A DNA stretch of 11,927 bases. Origin: Klebsiella pneumoniae. GTDB taxonomy: Bacteria; Pseudomonadota; Gammaproteobacteria; Ga0077536. Positions 5,998-11,927 of this stretch are shown here, in pieces (the stretch's first letter is position 1; each line of letters begins with the position of its first letter). The stretch covers positions 1 to 11,927 of the forward strand of contig CAMCBY010000071.1 of NCBI GenBank assembly GCA_945873015.1, written 5' to 3'. The position numbers and the translations under genes are program-made. The notes under the pieces are model-generated. The model had not been told where the DNA came from, searched no databases, and saw nothing but the letters and a program-made list of their open reading frames with translations.

Positions 5998-6642
5998 TTA
6001 TGTGGTGCGTCGCTGGCTGACGGCCGGGCCGAGACCGGCCGCTTTCAGGATTGTTATCCAGCGCGCGCACAGTCGTTCGAAATGTTCACGCCCGGGTTCG
6101 ACCAGCGCGCGCACCGCAAAACCGCGCGCCACGCTCATGCTGAGTGCCAGCACATCTTCGGCATCGGGCAGCTTCCAGCCTTGTTCGACCAGCTTTTCCA
6201 GCCACAGACGTTCGACCCGACTGCGATGGGCGAGGGTGCTGGCAACCAGCGCTTCGCGCAGTGCGAGGTCATTGCCGCCGGCCATCAGAATATCGAGCGC
6301 GACGCGAAAATAATCCGAGAAAAAAAACGCCTGACTGTCACTCATGAGGGCGGTAATGATGTCTTGCCCGGCCTCGAAGGCGGCGATACGCGCCAGCGAG
6401 TCGCTGGTGGCCTGCGACCAGGCGTAGTCGATGGCCGCCTCGGCGAGCGAGTTCTTGGTTGGAAAGTGATGCAGTTGTGCGCCCTGGGATACCCCGGCTG
6501 CACGTGCCACGGCGGCGGTCCGGAAGTGCACATAACCGCCATCACGGATGACTTCGTAGGCGGCTTGTGCGAGACGCCGCTGCATACGCGCCGAGCGTTC
6601 GGCCTGGGGCACCCGTGACAGGGTTTCATTTCGCTCGGACAT
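5998..6642 (-). CDS. TetR-family transcriptional regulator
   Basis: This 214-residue protein has an N-terminal TetR DNA-binding domain. The helix-turn-helix spans about residues 39-60 (HFRTAAVARAAGVSQGAQLHHF), followed by PTKNSLAEAAID, the standard start of the next helix. The remainder is a helical ligand-binding and dimerisation domain without recognisable ligand residues. ATG 6642 is used; its ribosome-binding site is weak (ACGG close to the start). The gene is the first of the minus-strand group and divergent from the Rieske oxygenase operon, with 163 bases between the two starts. TetR repressors in this position commonly control their own operon and the divergent one, with an aromatic acid, a CoA thioester or a terpenoid intermediate as effector; this is family knowledge, and the effector here is unknown. 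Confidence 0.92.
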   Translation of the reverse strand: MSERNETLSRVPQAERSARMQRRLAQAAYEVIRDGGYVHFRTAAVARAAGVSQGAQLHHFPTKNSLAEAAIDYAWSQATSDSLARIAAFEAGQDIITALMSDSQAFFFSDYFRVALDILMAGGNDLALREALVASTLAHRSRVERLWLEKLVEQGWKLPDAEDVLALSMSVARGFAVRALVEPGREHFERLCARWITILKAAGLGPAVSQRRTT

Positions 6643-6696
6643 CCGTCAGTGTTTCGAGAGTTTCATTCGGACAAACAGTGTAACCGGTAGGCAATG

Positions 6697-6715
6697 TCTT
6701 GCCAGCCCGGCAAGA
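6697..6715. promoter_or_regulatory. Inverted repeat, candidate TetR operator
   Basis: TCTTGCC, five bases, GGCAAGA: a perfect 7-bp inverted repeat with an odd-length spacer. Size and position, 54 bases before the TetR start, fit a TetR-type operator. It is unlikely to be a terminator because it lies between two divergent starts. Confidence 0.5.
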
Positions 6716-6793
6716 AACCTCCGAAATTGGCATTTACACCAAGAATGATTCCTTGTAGGTTCGACAAACAAACCAAGCGCACGGTTTTTGAAT

Positions 6794-6797
6794 GAGG
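6794..6797 (+). promoter_or_regulatory. Ribosome-binding site deciding GTG start at 6806
   Basis: GAGG lies eight bases before GTG 6806. The in-frame TTG at 6788 lacks a comparable site, and the nearby ATG codons at 6792 and 6798 are out of frame. Confidence 0.55.
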
Positions 6798-6805
6798 ATG
6801 CTATC

Positions 6806-8071
6806 GTGACCTTCAACCCCGCCGCCCTGCTCGATGACGACCGTAGCCGCGGTGTATTCCGCGTCGCGCGCCGCGCTTTTACCGACCCTGACATTCTGGC
6901 CCGCGAACGGGCGGCGATATTCGACCATTGCTGGCTGTACGTCGGCCATCAATCGGAGATTGCCGAGCCGGGCGATTTCCTGACGCGCAAGGTCGCCGGT
7001 CGCGATGTGATCTTCACCCGTGGCAAAGACGGCACCGTGCGTGCGTTCTTCAACACCTGCCCCCACCGTGGCGCGCTGGTGTGCCGCGAGGCGGCGGGCA
7101 ACGGCGCGATGTTTCGTTGTTTCTATCACTCCTGGGCGTTCGATCTGGAGGGCAAACTGGTCAACCGCCCCGGTGACGAGGCCTACGGTGCCGGCACCCG
7201 CCAGGGCGGCATGCATGATCTGGTGAGGGTGCCGCGTCTCGAGCACTACCGCGGTCTGTATTTCATGCATCTGCAGAACGACGCGGTGAGTCTTGAGACC
7301 TATCTCGGCGGCGCGCTGGAATATATCGATCTGGTGCTCGATCAGAGAGAGACCGCGATGGAAATCGTCGGCGGCACCCAGCAGTACGGCTTCAACGCCA
7401 ACTGGAAACTGTTATGTGAGAACAGCTTCGACGGTTATCACGGCCTGCCGACCCACGTCAGTTATTTCGACTATGTGAAGTCCAAACCCGGTTCGCTGGT
7501 CGAGGTCGCGATCAAGGGCCGTGCTTTCGATCTCGGCAATGGTCATGCCGTGGTGCAATACAGCGCGCCGTGGGGCCGCCCGGTGGCCCAGGCGGTGCCG
7601 GCGTGGGGCGACGCTGCGGCGCGCGAAGTGGCGGCCATCAAAGCGCGCCTGACCGAACGTTTCGGCGCAGAGCGCGCTGAACGCATGGCGAGCACCAATC
7701 GTAATCTGCTCATTTTTCCGAACTTCGTTATCAACGACATCATGGCCGTGACCTTGCGCACCTTCTATCCCGACGCGCCTGACAAACAGACGGTCAACGC
7801 CTGGGCCCTGGCGCCGCGCGAGGAGTCGGCGATGATGCGCGAACTGCGCTTGTTCAACTTCCTCGAGTTTTTAGGACCAGGCGGTTTTGCGACCCCCGAC
7901 GATTGCGAAGCGCTGGCCTTGTGTCAGCGCGGCTACGGCAGTCTTGGCGGGGCCGGCTGGAATGATATTTCCAAGGGTTACTTGAGCGATGAACCGCAGG
8001 TTGACGACGAAGCACAGATGCGCGCGTTCTGGCGCGAGTGGCACAAGCATATAGCGGGGCAGCCAGCATGA
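6806..8071 (+). CDS. Rieske non-heme iron ring-hydroxylating oxygenase, alpha (large) subunit
   Basis: This is the catalytic subunit that adds O2 to an aromatic ring to give a cis-dihydrodiol, using electrons delivered to a Rieske cluster. From GTG 6806 it has 421 residues, normal for the family. The [2Fe-2S] ligands are Cys85-Pro-His87 and Cys105-Phe-Tyr-His108 (C-x-H, 17 residues, C-x2-H). The mononuclear iron site is in NWKLLCENSFDGYHGLPTH, with bridging Asp209 and ligands His212 and His217; an Asp pair at 365-366 (TPDDCEALALCQRG) should hold the third ligand. The beta subunit overlaps by ATGA, so this is an alpha3beta3-type enzyme. With the extradiol enzyme and SDR downstream, a p-cumate or other aromatic-carboxylate dioxygenase is a reasonable guess. 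Ferredoxin and reductase genes are absent from the window, so electron donors must be encoded elsewhere. Substrate specificity cannot be read from the sequence. Confidence 0.94.
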   Translation: MTFNPAALLDDDRSRGVFRVARRAFTDPDILARERAAIFDHCWLYVGHQSEIAEPGDFLTRKVAGRDVIFTRGKDGTVRAFFNTCPHRGALVCREAAGNGAMFRCFYHSWAFDLEGKLVNRPGDEAYGAGTRQGGMHDLVRVPRLEHYRGLYFMHLQNDAVSLETYLGGALEYIDLVLDQRETAMEIVGGTQQYGFNANWKLLCENSFDGYHGLPTHVSYFDYVKSKPGSLVEVAIKGRAFDLGNGHAVVQYSAPWGRPVAQAVPAWGDAAAREVAAIKARLTERFGAERAERMASTNRNLLIFPNFVINDIMAVTLRTFYPDAPDKQTVNAWALAPREESAMMRELRLFNFLEFLGPGGFATPDDCEALALCQRGYGSLGGAGWNDISKGYLSDEPQVDDEAQMRAFWREWHKHIAGQPA

Positions 8072-8556
8072 GCGCACCGGCCACCCGCGCGGAACTTGAG
8101 GACTTCCTGTTTCTGGAAGCGGCCCTGCTCGACAACTGGCAGCTCGATGAATGGTTGTCGCTGTTCGTTGAAGGTGCGCGTTATTTTGTTCCGCCGGCCG
8201 GTGCCGACGATGATGCCGACCCGGCCACCACGCTTTTCTATGTGGCGGATGACTACCACCGTTTGTGCGAACGGGTGAAGCGCCTGAAAAAGCGCACCGC
8301 CCATGCTGAATTCCCGCGGTCGCGCTGTCGGCGGATGGTCAGTAATGTGCGGGTGCTGGGCGGCGATACGACGCGTTTTACGGTGACCTCGAACTATGTC
8401 ACGTGGCGCAGCAAACTCGGCGTCACCGACACCTTCTTCGGCCATCATGTCTATGAAATGACGCGCGTCGACGGCACGCTGCGTATTGTGTCCAAAAAGA
8501 CCTTCCTCGATCAGGATGACATCCGTGATCAGGGCAAAGTCAGCATCATTCCCTGA
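8068..8556 (+). CDS. Ring-hydroxylating dioxygenase beta (small) subunit
   Basis: This 162-residue protein has the NTF2/SnoaL-like cone fold of Rieske dioxygenase beta subunits, which stabilise the alpha3beta3 hexamer. Family signatures are EAALLDNWQLDEWLSLFVEGARYFVP (about 17-42), the FPRSRCRRMVSNVRV block near residues 87-101 (counterpart of the usual SR..V.NV), and a typical C-terminus KKTFLDQDD followed by GKVSIIP. ATG 8068 overlaps the TGA of the alpha gene as ATGA, implying coupled translation and balanced stoichiometry. An in-frame upstream start at 8038 lies deep inside the alpha gene and would add ten unrelated residues, so it was not used. No catalytic residues are expected. Confidence 0.92.
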   Translation: MSAPATRAELEDFLFLEAALLDNWQLDEWLSLFVEGARYFVPPAGADDDADPATTLFYVADDYHRLCERVKRLKKRTAHAEFPRSRCRRMVSNVRVLGGDTTRFTVTSNYVTWRSKLGVTDTFFGHHVYEMTRVDGTLRIVSKKTFLDQDDIRDQGKVSIIP

Positions 8557-8565
8557 GGGCGCGCC

Positions 8566-9471
8566 ATGTCATTGGATTTCCGTTATCGCCGGCTCGCTTA
8601 CGTCGCCTTGAACGTTACCGACTTCGCCCGCTCCGATCGTTTTTATCAGGACATGCTCGGCCTGCAGACGGCGGGCAGTGTCGGCGCGGGCGAACATCTG
8701 TATCGCTGCAGTGCCCATCATCATGACCTTATCCTGCATGAGGGGCCGTTGGCCGGTCTGCGGCGCGTGGCGTGGGAGATGGAGACGGCGGAGGATGTCG
8801 ACAAACTGCGCAGCCATGTCGAGCGGCTTGGTATCGTGGCGCACACCATGGACGCCGCCTACTGTGCCGCGATGGGGCTTGATCAGGCGTTCCAGATAAG
8901 CGAGCCCAACACCGGCGCGACGTTTGAATACTGCTCGCATATGGCGCAAGCCGCCACGCCCTTTACGCCCACCGTGAGCCACATCGTGCGCCTCGGCCAT
9001 GTGGTGTTGGGTGCGAAGGACTACGACACGACCGAACAGTTTTTCACTGACGCACTCAATTACCGCATTTCCGATCGCATCGACGGCGCGGTGACATTTA
9101 TGCGGTGTTTTCCGAATCCGCTGCATCACTCCCTAGGTTTGAGCAAGTCCGACAGCAACCGTCTGCACCACGTCAATTTTATGGTAACTGACATCGACGA
9201 CATCGGCCGCGCCCTGCACCGCGCACGCAAGCTCGAGGTGCCGGTAGTATTCGGGCCGGGCCGTCATCCGCCGTCGGAATCGATTTTTCTGTATTTTCTC
9301 GATCCGGACGGCAATACCCTGGAATACAGTTTCGGCATGGAAGAGTTTCCGGAAATCGCGCCGCGAGCGCCGCGCCGTCTGCCACTGGCGCTGGAATCGA
9401 TAGACTACTGGGGCGCCACACCGCAGGCCGAATTCGGCAAGGGCGGCGCCATCGAAGCACGAGTGAACTGA
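8566..9471 (+). CDS. Type I extradiol ring-cleavage dioxygenase (two-domain VOC family)
   Basis: This 301-residue enzyme cleaves a catechol ring next to the hydroxyl pair using Fe(II) or Mn(II). It has two VOC modules in tandem: an N-terminal one (about 8-125, RRLAYVALNVTDFARSDRFY start) and a catalytic C-terminal one (about 140-260). Metal ligands are in the canonical positions: His145 (RLGHVVLG), His202 within LHHVNFMV, and Glu253 (DGNTLEYSFG). Length and layout match BphC/DmpB-type enzymes. The gene starts nine bases after the beta subunit, with GAGGG at the stop of that gene serving as ribosome-binding site. In context it should act on the diol made by the oxygenase and SDR. A 2,3-dihydroxy-p-cumate-type substrate fits the neighbours but is not proven. 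Confidence 0.9.
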   Translation: MSLDFRYRRLAYVALNVTDFARSDRFYQDMLGLQTAGSVGAGEHLYRCSAHHHDLILHEGPLAGLRRVAWEMETAEDVDKLRSHVERLGIVAHTMDAAYCAAMGLDQAFQISEPNTGATFEYCSHMAQAATPFTPTVSHIVRLGHVVLGAKDYDTTEQFFTDALNYRISDRIDGAVTFMRCFPNPLHHSLGLSKSDSNRLHHVNFMVTDIDDIGRALHRARKLEVPVVFGPGRHPPSESIFLYFLDPDGNTLEYSFGMEEFPEIAPRAPRRLPLALESIDYWGATPQAEFGKGGAIEARVN

Positions 9472-9476
9472 ACACC

Positions 9477-10220
9477 ATGCAGGATTTATCAGGTAAGACC
9501 GCGATCGTTACCGGCGCCGCCGGCGGCATCGGTTATGTCATCGCTGAGCGCCTCGCCGCCGAGGGCGCGCGCGTGTGTGTGGCGGACATCTCGGCCAGCG
9601 CCGAACAGGCCGCCGCCCAATTGCCCGGCGACGCCACGGGTTTTGTCGGCGACCTCAGCGATGAGCAGACGGTGCGCGACATGATGGCGCTGACCCACGC
9701 CTTGTTCGGGCGCATCGATATCCTGGTCAATAACGCCGGCGGCGGTGTCATCCGCCCGTTTCTCGAACACACCGCCGAGACCCTGCGTCAGACCATCGAC
9801 CGCAATCTGTGGACAGTGCGGTGGTGCTGTCATGCGGTATTGCCGCTGATGCTCGCCCAGGGCGGTGGTCGCATCATCAATATCGGGGCGGACTCGGTGC
9901 GTAATGGCTTGCCGGAACATGCTGCCTACAACGCCGCCAAAGGCGGCATGCACGGCCTGACTACTGGCCTCGCGCGTGAATTCGCGACCCGCAATATCAC
10001 CGTCAACACCGTCGCGCCGTGTATGGTGGCGACGCCGATGGTCGAGCAGTTGATGGCCAAGAACGACCCGTGGGTCATGCAGTTCAACGACGTGATTCCG
10101 ATGGGCCGCCCGGGCCGTATGGAAGAAGTGGCATCGATGGTTGCCTATCTCGCCACGGATGAGGCGAGCTTTGTCACCGGCCAGGTGATCAGCGTCAACG
10201 GCGGCAGCACCATGCTGTGA
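9477..10220 (+). CDS. SDR, probable cis-dihydrodiol dehydrogenase (cmtB-like)
   Basis: This 247-residue classical SDR probably oxidises the cis-dihydrodiol to a catechol with NAD+. Motifs: TGAAGGIG (residues 12-19), Asp37 after the second strand (NAD preference), NNAG (85-88), and Tyr151/Lys155 in YNAAK. Thirteen residues before the Tyr, where the catalytic Ser normally sits, there is Ala138; the nearest serine is Ser140 in NIGADSVRNGL. From memory this GADSVRNGL block also occurs in 2,3-dihydroxy-2,3-dihydro-p-cumate dehydrogenase-type enzymes, so it may be a subfamily trait rather than damage. It starts five bases after the extradiol gene, and its TGA overlaps the next GTG as GTGA. It is only distantly related to the SDR at 2091-2861. 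Confidence 0.9.
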   Translation: MQDLSGKTAIVTGAAGGIGYVIAERLAAEGARVCVADISASAEQAAAQLPGDATGFVGDLSDEQTVRDMMALTHALFGRIDILVNNAGGGVIRPFLEHTAETLRQTIDRNLWTVRWCCHAVLPLMLAQGGGRIINIGADSVRNGLPEHAAYNAAKGGMHGLTTGLAREFATRNITVNTVAPCMVATPMVEQLMAKNDPWVMQFNDVIPMGRPGRMEEVASMVAYLATDEASFVTGQVISVNGGSTML

Positions 10221-11212
10221 GCGAGCCGCGCGCATCGCATGCCATCATCGACCTGCACAGCCATGTCGTGCCGGCGAACTTCCCTGCCAATCCCTCGCCC
10301 GACAGCAATCCGCGCTGGCCGTGTATGTGTCTGCGTGATGCCGACAGCGGCGTGATTGAATTCGCCGGTAAGGCTTTCCGCGAACTCGACGCGCGCTCAT
10401 GGAATGTCGCGCGGCGCATCGAAGACATGGATCGCGACGGCATTGCCGCACAAGCCTTGTCGCCGATGCCGGAACTGCTTTCCTACTGGTTTTCGGCCAG
10501 CGACGGCCTCGCGCTCAGCCGCTATGTCAATCATCAGATAGCCGAAATGGTGGCGCGCGCGCCGACGCGTTTCTACGCGCTGGGCATGTTGCCCCTGCAG
10601 GACGTCGCGTGTGCCTGCGCGGAACTCGCGCGTTTGAAGGCCGACGGTTTCAAAGGCGTGCAGATCGGCAGCAACATCAATGGCGTGATGCCGGGCGATG
10701 CGCGGTTCGACGAGTTCTATGCGGAGTGTGTGCGGCAGGATATGGCGCTGTTCGTACACGCCTTGCACCCGGTCGGGGCGGAGCGCCTCAAAGATTTTCC
10801 TGATCTCGTGCCGTTCGCGGCCTTTCCACTCGATACCGGTCTGGCGGCGATGCATCTGATCCGCGCCGGCGTGCTCGAACGCCATCCCGGTCTGCGCATC
10901 GGCTTCAGTCATGGCGGGGGGGCAGTGATACCGCTGACACATCGGCTCAAACAAGGCTGGTTGAGCAGTGACGGTTTTAACGGCCTGTTGCCCCATGCGC
11001 CGCATCACTACGCCGCGCGCTGTTATTACGACAGTCTGGTGTACGACGTCGACTACCTGCGCTACCTCATGACGGAGTTCGCTCCCGGGCGCGTGTTCGC
11101 GGGCTCCGATTACCCCTATGCCATCGCGCAAACAGAGCTGGCAGGATTTATCAAAAGCGCTGACGCGTGCGCCGGCACATGGCGCGCGGCGCAGGCTTTC
11201 CTCGCCCTCTAA
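10217..11212 (+). CDS. Amidohydrolase-2 (ACMSD/COG2159-type) metal-dependent enzyme
   Basis: This 331-residue TIM-barrel enzyme starts at GTG 10217, overlapping the previous TGA. It retains every metal ligand of the ACMSD group: His14-x-His16 (DLHSHVVP), His181 (LFVHALHP), His232 (FSHGGG) and Asp298 (GSDYPY). Such enzymes act as non-oxidative decarboxylases (ACMSD, gamma-resorcylate decarboxylase), hydratases (LigJ) or C-C hydrolases (LigY). After extradiol cleavage of a carboxylated catechol, decarboxylation of the ring-fission product is the simplest guess, standing in for the decarboxylation step of p-cumate breakdown. The C-terminus is slightly unusual: the normal GNAxxxL ending is replaced by WRAAQAFLAL, so the last helix may be divergent or shortened. 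It is the last gene of the oxygenase operon; no hydrolase, hydratase or aldolase follows in the window. Confidence 0.88.
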   Translation: MSEPRASHAIIDLHSHVVPANFPANPSPDSNPRWPCMCLRDADSGVIEFAGKAFRELDARSWNVARRIEDMDRDGIAAQALSPMPELLSYWFSASDGLALSRYVNHQIAEMVARAPTRFYALGMLPLQDVACACAELARLKADGFKGVQIGSNINGVMPGDARFDEFYAECVRQDMALFVHALHPVGAERLKDFPDLVPFAAFPLDTGLAAMHLIRAGVLERHPGLRIGFSHGGGAVIPLTHRLKQGWLSSDGFNGLLPHAPHHYAARCYYDSLVYDVDYLRYLMTEFAPGRVFAGSDYPYAIAQTELAGFIKSADACAGTWRAAQAFLAL

Positions 11213-11435
11213 TCCACTCGCGTGCGTTCCATCACTGGCGCCGCGCACTCGGGCCCGCCCATTGATTGCGCTGCCTGCAAGCTCGGCTTATTCTCGGCGC
11301 GGGGGAATTCTGCGCTTATTTCAACGCCGAACCGCGTATGTTCATGTACCACGCAAGCGAGCGTAGGCGCGCTGGTGCCACTGGGCTTTTTGCCGAGTGG
11401 CATGCCGGGCGCCATGCTGTAGGGGATCGTGGAAA
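11213..11435 (+). other. Intergenic gap without a supported gene
   Basis: These 223 bases separate the catabolic operon from a glycosyltransferase. All three plus-strand frames are short or interrupted. The longest (11222-11422, GTG start, 66 residues) has no family resemblance and no ribosome-binding site. No clear terminator hairpin with a T-run was found after 11212. GGCATGCC at 11399-11406 is a short perfect palindrome of doubtful meaning. A promoter for the next gene may lie here but cannot be placed. Confidence 0.5.
11421..11426 (+). promoter_or_regulatory. Ribosome-binding site of the glycosyltransferase gene
   Basis: AGGGGA lies nine bases before ATG 11436, supporting that start over an in-frame GTG further upstream. 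Confidence 0.5.
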
Positions 11436-11927
11436 ATGAGAATAGCTGCTCTTGTTCACAACGGTGTACTGAACGATGCGCGCGTCATCAAAGAAGCGAT
11501 GACGCTGCGCGCAGCAGGTTACGAGGTCGATATCCACGGCATTGCGCCGCACGAGCAAGCCGAACATCACATCCTGCCAGGCACCGATATCGAGGTTTTT
11601 CTCGAGCCCCGTGCGGCGCCGAGGCCTGCGCCACCACCGCCGTCCAAAATCGACCCGCGCGTGCCCGATCCGCAGGTTGTGATGAATGCCAGCATGATTG
11701 CGCCGGTGCCGGTTTATGACGGGCGCCTGCATGACGCGGCGCAGTTGCCGCGCGAGCAGAAGATCATTCTTTTCCAGGGCGGTTTCAGCCCCCACCGCGG
11801 CCTGCCGCAACTGGTTGAAGCGGCCAACGCGCTGCCTGCGGAATGGACGCTGGTGATGATGGGTTGGGGTGGCATGGAGGCGGAACTGCGTGCCATGGTC
11901 AACCACCATTCCCGCCAGGCGGTGAGC
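11436..11927 (+). CDS. Glycosyltransferase family 4-like protein, 3' end outside window, apparently shortened
   Basis: The frame opens at ATG 11436 and runs off the window with 164 codons and no stop. The first 36 residues (MRIAALVHNGVLNDARVIKE, then a TLRAAGYEVDIHGIAP tail) are a textbook N-terminal Rossmann start of GT4 sugar transferases. Residues from about 104 (REQKIILFQGGFSPHRGLPQLVEAANALP, then WTLVMMGWGGMEAEL) are the start of the C-terminal donor-binding domain. In typical GT4 enzymes well over 100 residues separate these blocks. Here there are about 65, including a Pro-rich stretch (APRPAPPPPSK, near 60-70). The middle of the acceptor domain therefore seems to be missing. This could be an in-frame deletion, an assembly join, or a divergent subfamily. 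Role: probably cell-surface polysaccharide synthesis, unrelated to the catabolic genes. Confidence 0.75.
   Translation, partial: MRIAALVHNGVLNDARVIKEAMTLRAAGYEVDIHGIAPHEQAEHHILPGTDIEVFLEPRAAPRPAPPPPSKIDPRVPDPQVVMNASMIAPVPVYDGRLHDAAQLPREQKIILFQGGFSPHRGLPQLVEAANALPAEWTLVMMGWGGMEAELRAMVNHHSRQAVS

Larger units (their letters stand above)
6643..6805. promoter_or_regulatory. Divergent promoter/operator region between TetR and Rieske genes
   Basis: This is the only divergent intergenic region in the window, so promoters for both operons should lie here. It contains an inverted repeat at 6697-6715 and a near-direct repeat, TTCGGACAAACA at 6666-6677 and TTCGACAAACA at 6760-6770. A weak sigma70-like pair for the oxygenase operon could be TTTACA (6733-6738) with TAGGTT (6756-6761), 17 bases apart, but the -10 match is poor. 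No convincing minus-strand -35/-10 pair was found. Confidence 0.55.

Noticed and set aside
5249..6313. Long plus-strand open frame (354 codons) opposite the kinase and TetR genes
   Set aside because: It is antisense to two genes with clear family motifs, has His/Arg/Gly-rich composition typical of a GC-rich shadow frame, and spans their intergenic gap without a domain of its own.
6678..6739. GTGTAA (6678-6683) with TTACAC (6734-6739) as an operator
   Set aside because: Six-base arms 50 bases apart are likely to occur by chance in a region of this size, and the spacing is unlike TetR sites.
9489..10235. 248-codon minus-strand frame opposite the second SDR
   Set aside because: It mirrors the SDR almost exactly and has no recognisable domain; the plus-strand SDR has all family motifs.
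10397..11248. 283-codon minus-strand frame opposite the amidohydrolase
   Set aside because: Shadow of a gene with all five metal ligands conserved; no independent motif.
11222..11422. 66-codon GTG-initiated frame in the gap before the glycosyltransferase
   Set aside because: No ribosome-binding site, no recognisable family, and small frames are expected by chance at this GC content.
1..11927. tRNA, rRNA, riboswitch or insertion-sequence transposase
   Set aside because: No cloverleaf, rRNA-like stretch, known riboswitch core or transposase motif (DDE, HUH) was recognised by eye on either strand.

Overview
The window is about 12 kb of GC-rich, tightly packed bacterial DNA. Genes overlap by ATGA/GTGA or sit a few bases apart, GTG starts are common, and the one convergent intergenic gap is filled by REP-type palindromes with GTAG/GTGG heads. 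This fits a proteobacterium, most likely a gammaproteobacterium; the species cannot be named from the sequence. Nothing suggests a phage, plasmid or insertion sequence. The window looks like a chromosomal catabolic region. LAYOUT: (1) 1-2861, plus strand: the tail of a DUF7064-like protein, an APH-fold phosphotransferase, a small helical protein overlapping it by 4 bases, and a short-chain dehydrogenase (SDR). (2) 2864-3053: a nested palindromic island of two REP families in the order a+, b-, b+, a-, between convergent genes. (3) 3049-6642, minus strand, transcribed from right to left: a TetR-family repressor, an ecdysteroid-kinase-like phosphotransferase, a second APH-fold phosphotransferase and a second small helical protein. 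The last two are paralogues, in the same order, of the pair in region 1. (4) 6643-6805: divergent control region with an inverted repeat. (5) 6806-11212, plus strand: Rieske oxygenase alpha and beta subunits, a two-domain type I extradiol dioxygenase, a cis-dihydrodiol dehydrogenase-type SDR and a metal-dependent amidohydrolase-2 protein. (6) 11213-11435: a gap with no convincing gene. (7) 11436 to the end: a glycosyltransferase family 4-like gene cut by the window edge and apparently missing the middle of its fold. HOW IT WORKS TOGETHER (inference): region 5 reads as an aromatic pathway. The Rieske oxygenase makes a cis-dihydrodiol, the SDR re-aromatises it to a catechol, the extradiol enzyme cleaves the ring, and the amidohydrolase decarboxylates, hydrates or hydrolyses the product. 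The content resembles the p-cumate (cmt) pathway, but ferredoxin, reductase and the usual alpha/beta hydrolase are absent here. The kinase plus small protein plus SDR arrangement recalls the LvaA/LvaB/LvaD levulinate system of Pseudomonas putida, in which an APH-fold kinase phosphorylates a hydroxyacyl-CoA with help from a small partner. The two kinase/partner pairs here may therefore phosphorylate hydroxylated intermediates. The TetR gene, divergent from the oxygenase operon, probably controls both directions. The most notable observations are the duplicated kinase/partner modules and the nested two-family REP island, whose head sequence supplies a stop codon.
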